Both the position numbers and the translations under genes were made by a program. DNA of 64,000 bases from a virus. The notes beneath the pieces are model-generated. The model did no database searches and was not told the DNA's origin. It saw nothing but the letters and a program-made list of their open reading frames with translations. Below, one piece after another: positions 9,051-17,800 of this stretch. How positions within the stretch are numbered: the stretch's first letter is position 1; each line of letters opens with the position of its first letter. The stretch spans positions 31,809 to 95,808 of IMG/VR virus record IMGVR_UViG_3300022928_002150, one strand, 5' to 3'.

Positions 9051-9497
9051 ATGCCAGTTGGATTTAATATTAGAACTGTTACTAAGCCTAGATATGTCTG
9101 CCCAGATAGATCTTACACTAGGTCGGCATCTTTTAATGTTCTTAACTCTAAATTTGGAGATGGGTATACTCAAAAATGGAAAAAGTCTCTGTTAAATCGG
9201 CAGGAAACTATTATTTTAAAATTTGAAAATAGGCCTAAAGAAGAAATAGATGCTATTTTTAGGTTTTTTCAGCTATACAAAGGTACATACCCGTTTCCTT
9301 ATAGAGTTCCTGTATCTGTAGAAAGTGAGAAAACTATATCTTGCATATGTGAAAATTATGAGGTAGAGTGGACTTCTCCAGAACTAGGTACTATAACAGC
9401 ACAACTAAAAGAGGTATTTGAACTACCTCTATTTATAGATATACAGCCCTACGTTACTGATGGATTTGTAACTACGGCGTATGTAGAAACAGGATAA
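9051..9497 (+). CDS. Minor tail protein, gpM-like, copy 2
   Basis: At 148 residues this copy is essentially the bare gpM-type domain: CPDRSYTRSASF, NSKFGDGYTQKW, a strand with ILKFENRPKEEIDAIFRFF, YPFPYRVPV and ICENYEVEW. It aligns by eye with residues 105-212 of the protein at 8098 and with residues 15-130 of the protein at 9508. It has no N-terminal extension and only a short C-terminal tail. Confidence 0.8.
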   Translation: MPVGFNIRTVTKPRYVCPDRSYTRSASFNVLNSKFGDGYTQKWKKSLLNRQETIILKFENRPKEEIDAIFRFFQLYKGTYPFPYRVPVSVESEKTISCICENYEVEWTSPELGTITAQLKEVFELPLFIDIQPYVTDGFVTTAYVETG

Positions 9498-9507
9498 CAT
9501 AACTTAA

Positions 9508-12438
9508 ATGTCACAAGAACTAGGCATTAATATAGGATTAGCTTCAGAACGATATATTAGATATGATCGTGGTATTTCTTCGTCTATAAAACAGCGAGTA
9601 AGGTCTATTAATTTAGGTGGTACCTACGAAGAAAGAACCCCCGACGGTATAAATATTATAGAAGAGACCTTCTCAGCCTCTTTTTCAAATAGATCTTACG
9701 ATGAAATTACGGATTTGATCGATTTTTTTGATTCTAAAAATGGGGTCGAATCTTTTCTACTACATGTAAAAGACTCATCCAGTGTTGATGGAGCTCGTAG
9801 TGTTCCGGTTGTATGTGAAAACTATAATGTAACCTATATTAATAAAGCTATAGCAACATTGACTTGTTCTTTTATTAAAGTAGTTACTACAGAGTTTAAT
9901 GATGATATAATATACCAGAATTTAACAGAATTTACACAAGGCCAGTATACAGTATTATCCTCGACTTCTGAGGCGTATCCTGGACAAGAAATAACATTTA
10001 CTATTAATACTATTAATGTACCTAACGGGTCCGAAGTGGCTTTCCAGGTAGCGGGCGTATCAGTTAGTGATTTTACTACTGATTTTGAAACTTTTCAGGT
10101 TTTTGATGGCACTGCAAGCATAGTATTAACTCTTGAACAAAACTATCAAGGGTCTCTTCCTACTGAATTGGTATTTTCACTATCAGACTACCCTACAGCC
10201 AGTGTAACTGTGTCTATATTTGAATTATTACCTGTTGTTCCTACTTTTGAAACAACAAAACAAGGCAATTCCCCGCAGCAAATTGATATTACATTTAAAA
10301 GTGACGGACGCGTATTGTTAGACGGAGCCTTCCAGTCTTTTTGGATAAATAATCCAGATAGTTTTGATGCGAGCAACTATCAAATAAAATTTGATGAAGA
10401 TGTATCTTCAAGTACAGATGCTACCTCTTCTTCTACTCCGGTAAGTGCGATAGGGTCTTACACCTCTCTATCTTCTGATGTAACATTAAGTGTAGTAGCG
10501 AGTGCTCCCAATAATACACAGTATACGGAAATCCATAACGTATCCATAAAAGATATAGCTAGCCAGCTCGAGTATTCGGGAATATTAACTAGAATACTTA
10601 AGGGCTCTGATTTTGTTACTCCTACGTATACTCTAGAGTTGAGAAACATAGTAGAAAACACAACTGATGCATTATTTGAAGGTTCTACGGTAGAGATAGA
10701 TTTAACAAGTAACCAATATAATACGTTATTTAAGTGGGACATCACGCCAGGCACAGCAACTAGCCCCGACTATACCGGTACTATAGCAGGAGAGATAACA
10801 ACAGACGGAGCCGGATATGCACTCATAGAAGGGCCTTCATTAGTTGATGATATTGATACAAGTGATGAAGCATTTACTGTAAATTTAAGAGACTACAATA
10901 TAAACACTATTCTTGCAACTCAGCAGGTAACTATTAGGGAACTTGAAGGTGGAATAGTTGCGCCTCCAGCCCCTAAGCTGTTTTATGTAAACTTTACTAT
11001 GTACAACTCTTCCAACCCAAATAAGTCTCCAGAGGCTGGTGATGTATTGTACCCTGTTTATAGTGATGCAGGAATAGGTAATTATACTAGCTTTAGAGAG
11101 ATGACAGTAACTGATGAAACTGAGATTTATTACTATATCGGAGAGGGAGATCTTGATATAGCTGATTTTCTAGAACCTGGATTTCCGACTGCGACAAACC
11201 GTGGAACGATTACTTTAGCTCCGGGCGGGAATGTAACTGCAGGGACTGTTACTGTAAAAAATCCTATACCAGAAGATGTAACAATTAAAGTATATATTAG
11301 CACACCTAACACTCTTGCTTCAGGTACTTTTGCAATGAAATCTTTTGATCTTAAACAGCTTGCCACTGTATCGCCAGGAACTATTACATTTCCACCGTTC
11401 CCTTTTTATTTGGCCGCAGATACTACTACAGTCGCCCCAGGAGTGGGGGGTTCGGTAGGACTAACTTTTAAATTTTCGGAAACAACATTTGGCAATATTA
11501 TAACTGCTCAAGCCATCGCCGATGGTCAAAGCTATCTTCTTGCAACAGCTGTCAGCGGAACAGCTACTGACTGGTTTATATCAAGAACTTCTTCAAATAG
11601 CGTTCCTAATAATTTCACTGAAGTTGCCGGCTCATTAGGCATAAATAAAAAAGTTGCTCTTAATTTAAACCCTAAAATTAAATATAATTATGAAAGCAGT
11701 ACAGCCGGCGGGCTAGAGTCTTTCGGAGGTTTAATAAAGTTATATCATATAAGCGATCTTAACACTCCTTTAGATATACCTACTAGTCAAGATGGCGCTA
11801 CTGATTGGAACTACATATTAAGTGCAGAGGCCAAAGTAGAAAGACGTACTGTATCCACGCCCATAACCTTTAATATTAGCACTAATGTATCAGAGGCAGG
11901 ATATATACAACTAGATATATGGCTATTGAATAACGGGACCTTAGTCGCAAAAGCAATCTATGACTACTTAACATTACCCACTAGCGAAATAGCACGCCAA
12001 TTGGGTGTACCTTGGGATTCCGATCCAGACGCGGGGATCAACAGTACTCTTTCTCAGGGTAATGACTTTAGAATAGTATCTACCAGTGCTAATGTTAGTG
12101 ATACTGAAGTTACTAGGCAGGCTAGTGCAAATACTAAATCTCTATATACTCCTCCTGCTTCGAACCTTGCCTTCCCCTCTCAGCTTCCACACTTAAGTTA
12201 TAGATTTACAATGAATCCAACAATATCTGAGGCTAGAAGCGCCAAAGTATCGGACGTGCTTACAATAGATAGTGCTTCTTACGGTGCTGCTAATACGGTA
12301 CAGTTTGTAGTAAATTTTAGGCAAAACGAATTAAGTACAGTAGACGACTCAAGTACACCAGCGTCTACTCCCACCACCGACACAAGTCAGGCGGCCGGAT
12401 TTACAGTATCAACCCCGACAAACACAGGACTAGGATAA
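9508..12438 (+). CDS. gpM-like domain fused to long beta-rich tail-tip protein, copy 3
   Basis: The first 130 or so of 976 residues repeat the gpM-type pattern (SINLGGTYEERTPDG, FSASFSNRSYDEITDLIDFFDSKNG, ESFLLHVKD, VVCENYNVTY). The remaining 850 residues are Ser/Thr/Gly/Val-rich with several repeats of Ig-like or fibronectin-like character (for example EAYPGQEITFTINT near 155 and SPEAGDVLYPVY near 500). No enzyme motif is visible. Adding an extended beta region to a tail-tip scaffold suggests a surface-exposed adhesin or tail-tip decoration. It follows copy 2 by 10 bases and precedes the gpL-like gene by 6. Confidence 0.75.
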   Translation: MSQELGINIGLASERYIRYDRGISSSIKQRVRSINLGGTYEERTPDGINIIEETFSASFSNRSYDEITDLIDFFDSKNGVESFLLHVKDSSSVDGARSVPVVCENYNVTYINKAIATLTCSFIKVVTTEFNDDIIYQNLTEFTQGQYTVLSSTSEAYPGQEITFTINTINVPNGSEVAFQVAGVSVSDFTTDFETFQVFDGTASIVLTLEQNYQGSLPTELVFSLSDYPTASVTVSIFELLPVVPTFETTKQGNSPQQIDITFKSDGRVLLDGAFQSFWINNPDSFDASNYQIKFDEDVSSSTDATSSSTPVSAIGSYTSLSSDVTLSVVASAPNNTQYTEIHNVSIKDIASQLEYSGILTRILKGSDFVTPTYTLELRNIVENTTDALFEGSTVEIDLTSNQYNTLFKWDITPGTATSPDYTGTIAGEITTDGAGYALIEGPSLVDDIDTSDEAFTVNLRDYNINTILATQQVTIRELEGGIVAPPAPKLFYVNFTMYNSSNPNKSPEAGDVLYPVYSDAGIGNYTSFREMTVTDETEIYYYIGEGDLDIADFLEPGFPTATNRGTITLAPGGNVTAGTVTVKNPIPEDVTIKVYISTPNTLASGTFAMKSFDLKQLATVSPGTITFPPFPFYLAADTTTVAPGVGGSVGLTFKFSETTFGNIITAQAIADGQSYLLATAVSGTATDWFISRTSSNSVPNNFTEVAGSLGINKKVALNLNPKIKYNYESSTAGGLESFGGLIKLYHISDLNTPLDIPTSQDGATDWNYILSAEAKVERRTVSTPITFNISTNVSEAGYIQLDIWLLNNGTLVAKAIYDYLTLPTSEIARQLGVPWDSDPDAGINSTLSQGNDFRIVSTSANVSDTEVTRQASANTKSLYTPPASNLAFPSQLPHLSYRFTMNPTISEARSAKVSDVLTIDSASYGAANTVQFVVNFRQNELSTVDDSSTPASTPTTDTSQAAGFTVSTPTNTGLG

Positions 12439-12444
12439 GACAAA

Positions 12445-13557
12445 ATGACAAACATCATAGCAACAGATGTACAAGGTACTGAAGTAAATACAGGTATTGT
12501 TGAACTTTACGAGCTTTACCTTTCTAATAGTGATAACGACGATCCTTTCTGCTTTCATGCTGGAGTTGACTATTCGTTACGAGAATTACAATTTTATAAT
12601 GCACGAAATCCTAACAAAGTAAATATTTATACTCCTATACCAGTTAAAATGGAAGGACTTAATATTGCAAGTGATGGTGCCTCTTCAAGACCCACTATAA
12701 CTATAGCAAATGTAGAACAGGTATTTACATCTACAATAGAAAGTGCTACCGGCAAATATCTAAGGTTTAGAGACCTAGTAGGTTTAAAACTAGTTAAAAG
12801 ACAAACTTTGGAAAAATATTTGATAGGGCAGCCCTCTACTTCAAATGTGGAATTTCCTATACAAAGCTACTATATAGATAGGGTAAAAGAGGAAACAAAT
12901 ACAGAAATACAATTTGAACTAGCAGCACCATATGACTTAGAGAATATACAAATACCTGCAAGAGTGATTATAGGAAAATTCTGTCCTTGGATTTATCAAG
13001 GCCACGCTCTAGATAGGGTAGGAGGCTGTTACTGGCCTGCTAATAACGAGAAGATAGGAGCTGCAGGTTCCATTCCTATTTTTCTTAATGTCTATGATGA
13101 GCCTTTAATAGAATTAGCTGCACTTACATCAGTTAGTGCCTTTTCGGCAAACACAACCTATGCTATTGATAGTATTGTAACGTTCAATGGGGATTACTAC
13201 AGGGCTGAGACTTTGGCCGTCGGAGGCACTCCAGACGACAATAGAGGCTTTTGGCAGATTATAAGAACCTGGACCCTATGGGAGGATGAACAATCATATA
13301 ATGCTGGTGACTATGTTAGATACGGAAATAATATATGGCGGTGTAGTACCTCTCACGAATCATCTCTTGCCGAGGGGAGGATACCCACTACGAATAGTAG
13401 GTGGTGGTCTAGAGAAGATTATTGTGGAAAAACTTTAAAATCCTGCAAAGCCAGATTTCAGGCTTCTGCAACAGCAAACGGAGTAGTATCTGCTCGCAGA
13501 AATACTACTGTAAAATTACCTTTTGGAGCGTTCCCAGGCAGTGCAAAATTTAGCTAA
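12445..13557 (+). CDS. Tail-tip protein gpL-like, Fe-S type, with inserted carbohydrate-binding modules
   Basis: This is a 370-residue homolog of lambda gpL, a tail-tip hub protein known to bind a [4Fe-4S] cluster through four C-terminal cysteines. Candidate ligands here are C180 (KFCPW), C195 (GGCYW), C327 (DYCGK) and C334 (KSCKA). The CPW/GGCYW/YCGKTLKSCKARF layout is the family signature. Lambda has 22 residues between the second and third cysteine; here about 130 lie between them. That insert (about 225-325) contains two copies of a TYAIDSIVTFNGDYYRA / SYNAGDYVRYGNNIWRC pattern with W/Y-rich ends, which looks like CBM5/12 chitin- or glycan-binding modules. Confidence 0.85.
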   Translation: MTNIIATDVQGTEVNTGIVELYELYLSNSDNDDPFCFHAGVDYSLRELQFYNARNPNKVNIYTPIPVKMEGLNIASDGASSRPTITIANVEQVFTSTIESATGKYLRFRDLVGLKLVKRQTLEKYLIGQPSTSNVEFPIQSYYIDRVKEETNTEIQFELAAPYDLENIQIPARVIIGKFCPWIYQGHALDRVGGCYWPANNEKIGAAGSIPIFLNVYDEPLIELAALTSVSAFSANTTYAIDSIVTFNGDYYRAETLAVGGTPDDNRGFWQIIRTWTLWEDEQSYNAGDYVRYGNNIWRCSTSHESSLAEGRIPTTNSRWWSREDYCGKTLKSCKARFQASATANGVVSARRNTTVKLPFGAFPGSAKFS

Positions 13558-14257
13558 CCATTTAATAGATATAGAAACCCACTTTAGAGAAGAGTACCCT
13601 AAAGAGGGTTGTGGACTTTTAGGTATAAAAACGGGACAATTACATTGGTTACCGTGTACAAACCATGCCACTACAAACACAGATTTTCAAATGGACTCTG
13701 TTCAATATTTGAAATACAGTATGGAGTACACTATAGTAGGAATAGTACATAGCCACCCAGACTTAGACTCAACTCCATCGGAGACAGATATAAAAGTTTG
13801 CAATGCGGTATCTATACCTTATTATATTTTTGGCTATCCTGATATGGATCTAACTGTATTAACACCCGAACACGATAATACTGAGTTATATGGTAGAAGT
13901 TATGAGTTTGGAGTTACAGATTGTTTTGAAGCAATGAGAGATTATCTAAAATCTGTTAATATAGAGTTAAAGCCAAGAATTCTATTTGAGGCTAACTGGT
14001 GGGAAAAAGATGAAAAAATAGACTACTTTAGCCCTGAAGTAATAAAAAACTGGGGAGGAATAGAAGTTCCTCTTAATGAAGCTCAGGAAAATGATGTTTT
14101 TATATTCTCAGTATATTCTGACGTTGCCAACCACTGCGCAGTATATCTAGGTAATGATATTATTTTTCACCATGCTGAGAACAGATTATCAACAAAAGAA
14201 AATTTATACCCATACTGGGCTAAATTTCTAACAGGAGTATATAGATATGAAACGTAA
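13541..14257 (+). CDS. Tail assembly protein gpK-like: JAMM peptidase plus NlpC/P60
   Basis: Two hydrolase domains are seen, with residues numbered from an upstream TTG at 13523. The N-terminal JAB/MPN domain has the JAMM zinc motif H76-x-H78-x7-S86-x2-D89 (HSHPDLDSTPSETD) and EGCGLLG. The C-terminal NlpC/P60 domain has the Cys in GVTDCFEAMRDY (C134) and the His in ANHCAVYLG (H204). Lambda gpK has the same architecture and probably processes tail-tip partners or cell wall. The longest frame starts at TTG 13523. GTG at 13541 gives a shorter overlap with gpL and is preferred, without strong evidence. Confidence 0.9.
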   Translation: MQNLANHLIDIETHFREEYPKEGCGLLGIKTGQLHWLPCTNHATTNTDFQMDSVQYLKYSMEYTIVGIVHSHPDLDSTPSETDIKVCNAVSIPYYIFGYPDMDLTVLTPEHDNTELYGRSYEFGVTDCFEAMRDYLKSVNIELKPRILFEANWWEKDEKIDYFSPEVIKNWGGIEVPLNEAQENDVFIFSVYSDVANHCAVYLGNDIIFHHAENRLSTKENLYPYWAKFLTGVYRYET

Positions 14258-14897
14258 AATACATCTACAAGGCGAGCTTAAGCATTTATATGTAGATAGT
14301 ATACTCGCCGATGTTAGTTCGGTACACGAAGCCATTAAACTACTAGAAGCAAATTTTCCTAGCATTAGAAGGTATTTCTTAGATTGCCATGAAAAAGGAA
14401 TAGGATTCGAGATAATAGATGGATCAAAAGTTTTAGAAGAAGAAAGTGATTTAGTGGTTGATCTTAGCTCTACAGATTTATATTTAATCCCCGTAGTTTC
14501 GGGCTCTAGTGGTGGTGTTGGTAAAATATTTACTGCCATATTGCTTGTAGCACTCGCATTTACTCCCATAGGGGGTATTGCTATTTTAGGCACCACACTT
14601 GGCTCAATTTTAGTGGGTGTTGCTGTTAATCTTGCTTTAACTGGTATAGCAGAGATTTTAGCTCCAGATCCTTCTGTCGATGCCTCTGCTCCGCAAGCAT
14701 ACTTATTTAGTGGGTCTGAGCAAAATATTATAGAGGGAGATCCTGTGCCTGTTCTATATGGACAACTAGAAATTCCTGGCAGACCCATAAGTTTTTCTGT
14801 AATTAATTCTGCCGCTAAAAATAGTAACAGCCAGAGCTTCTCTGATTCGACCATAGATCCAGATGGAAGCATAAGTATTGTTGGAGGGGCTCCCTAA
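14247..14897 (+). CDS. Tail assembly protein gpI-like
   Basis: The protein has 216 residues. The N-terminal half is ubiquitin/beta-grasp-like, as in gpI (HLQGELKHLYVDSILADVSSVHEAIKLLEANFP in outline, with the GELK and EAIKLLEANFP motifs). A hydrophobic Gly/Ala-rich segment follows (about 90-135), then a C-terminal sequence with EGDPVPVLYGQLEIPGRPISF. It sits between gpK and gpJ as in lambda and overlaps both neighbours, which implies coupled translation. gpI is needed for tail-tip assembly but is not found in mature lambda virions. Confidence 0.85.
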   Translation: MKRKIHLQGELKHLYVDSILADVSSVHEAIKLLEANFPSIRRYFLDCHEKGIGFEIIDGSKVLEEESDLVVDLSSTDLYLIPVVSGSSGGVGKIFTAILLVALAFTPIGGIAILGTTLGSILVGVAVNLALTGIAEILAPDPSVDASAPQAYLFSGSEQNIIEGDPVPVLYGQLEIPGRPISFSVINSAAKNSNSQSFSDSTIDPDGSISIVGGAP

Positions 14898-17800
14898 TGA
14901 GTGCAAGAGACCAAAAAATAGCAGATAAAAATAGAGGCGTACTTAGCACTTCGTTTAGACCTGATAGGTCACAGATAGTAAATATTACTGATATGCTATC
15001 GGAGGGCCCAATTGAAGGCTTGGTTAATGGCGAAGGGTCTATAAAGTTAAATAAAGACCCGATTAAAGATATATTAGTTGAAGGTACTATAGCTACCAGC
15101 AGTTACACTCTTATTAAAGATGGTTCTCCTAGGGATGGTGTTATTACTCCTGCTATATACACAGATGCTATACCAGGAATTACAAAGACAGCAATTCAAA
15201 TTCAAGTAAATAATGCCTATGATAGTAATGTTGGCACAAGTGCCCTTATATTTCCAGGAGGCATGGCACAAGCGCAATCCTCTTTTAAGCCCTATATAGA
15301 ACTAGATACTACTATCAGCTTTGCTTTCCCTAGCTGGATTAATAATGTTCGCATAGTAAAACAGTACTCTATGAGGTTGGCTCGTGAAGATTCTCCAAAA
15401 ACATATTTAAAGGGCAAATTTGAAAGATACTCTGATACAACTGGAAGATTTTATTTCAAGGATACAAATACTTCACTTATACAAGTATTTTTAGATGAAG
15501 CCGAGGAGGCAGGGTCTCAGTTAAAACTACAACTAGATTATGACAATACTGTTATAGCCTCTCTTAACGATACGAATGTACTATTTGTTGCAGATTGGGA
15601 TTTAGGCCCAGGAAACTTTAGTAATATAACGATCACTAGAATACTAGCGGGTAGAGGCAACGCTTCTGTTAGTGCGGGTTCAAAGTATAAAAGTGTATCT
15701 ACTCAGTTTAGGCCAGGTACGTTTGAACAAGAGCCTATGCTTAATTATGGGAATTCTACAGGGGTATCTTTTGCTCAAGGCCCTTCTTTCCAGAACCAAG
15801 CATTAGAATTCTGGGATGTTTTAAGTCAGGAATATAAAGATTTAGTAGAAGTAGGAGGGGATACTTCTGGTCTTAATCTGAATAATGTTAATCCTGTATC
15901 TTTTAGAGCCACGTCTCCTACGGGATTTGGTCTAACATATGAACAAGCTCCAGAAGTTGATGAGATTAGATTTACTTTCTCATATAATTCTTTGTACACT
16001 TACCATGCAAAAGACAATGATTATAAAGATGCGGGCGTTTTCTATAATACAAAGCTCAAGTTGTATAGAGGGGCAGATATTTCAGAAGTAAATCTTCGAG
16101 CAGGAGATACCCAGCTATTACACTCAGCGGGAAAGAATGGCTCTAGAGGCCCCCTTTTAATTGAGGAGAGGGTATGGTTGGAGCCTTTTAAGCCTTTTGA
16201 CGATTTTGAATTAATTATTGAAAGAACTACTCGACAAGAGGGAAGAGGCGTGTATCCTAGTGGAAAGAATAGCGGAAGAAGCACAACAATGCACGCATCG
16301 TCTGCCATTACTAATATATCTTCTATTATTAAAGAACCCCTGAACTACCCCTACACTGCGTATGCTAATGTACGATTCGATAGTACGGAATTTACATCTG
16401 CTCCTCAGCGAACGTATGAATTAAGGGGTATGAGAGTTAAAATTCCTTCAAATTACAGCACCCGAGAAGAAAATAATACTGATGTTGCAACCTATGAAGG
16501 CCTCTGGGATGGTAGTTTTAGGACTGAATTAACTTATACCGATAATCCAGCTTGGGTTTTCTATGATCTAGTTACAAATAACAGGTATGGATTAGGGGGT
16601 TGGATAAAGGATACTGATATAGATAAGTATGCTTTGTATAGAATTGCAAAATATTGCGATGATTTAGTGCCTGATGGTAAAGGTGGATTAGAGCCTAGGT
16701 ATAGAGCTAACCTCTATCTTACTAAAGCGGTTGATGCCTATAAACTTCTTAAAGACATAGCGTCTATATTTGTAGGTCTAGTTTATTGGCTAGATGGAAA
16801 AGTTACTCCTATTGCTGATCAGGCGTCTTGGCCTGTATATACTTTTACAGCCTCCAACGTAGTAGACGGTAAATTTAATTATACTGGTACAGGGGCTAAA
16901 ACACGACCAAACCAGATAGTTATAGGATATAATAATCCAGATAAAGACTATATAATAGACCCTATTATTGTAGAGGACAGAACCCGTATATCTCAAGAAA
17001 ATAGAGTACAATCAAAGTACGTTAATGCTTTTGGAGCTACTAGTGAGGGACAGGCGCAGAGATATGGAAGATATAAATTATGGACTAGTAATTATCAAAC
17101 AGAGCTTGTAAGCTTTAAAACTTCTTTAAATGCAGCTTTTATTAGGCCGGGAGATGTAATACAAGTACAAGATCAAGCCAGGGATAGACTTATTTCCAGC
17201 GGTAGGGTAAGTGCTGCCACATCTACTACTATTACTTTAGACAGGAAAGTACCTTTACAAGACGATATAACATACTCTTTATATGGGCTTATAACAACTA
17301 GTGCAGCTTTTTGTGCGCAAACAACCGCTGAAATTGATGGTGTTGTATATAATAACGCAGAGGTATTACCATTAGAACTATATGTCGATGAAACTACCGC
17401 ATCTAATATATTAGATGATTCTGGTGTTCCTGTAACTGTAAGGTGGGCACCTTATACATTTATGGAAGAACGTAGTATAGACTATGCAACAACTACTGGA
17501 GGAGTAGCAGGGTCGTATGATGTAGTTACTATTACTAGCCCATTTACGGCTTCTTTAATTCCTTCAAGTATATGGTCTATCGCTCAACTAAATACAGAAT
17601 ACCAGCTTGACATTATCGGAAGTCCTCGTCTTTACAAAATTTTATCTATGTCGCAAGAAGATGTGAATATATACTCGATTACTGCAGTCGAACATTATAA
17701 TGAGAAATATGAAGATGTAGAAAGCGGGTTTGATATTTATCAAGCTGATAGATTTGATCCTCCGATAGAGAGGGCGGCCTTACGAGTACCTGCCCCTACT

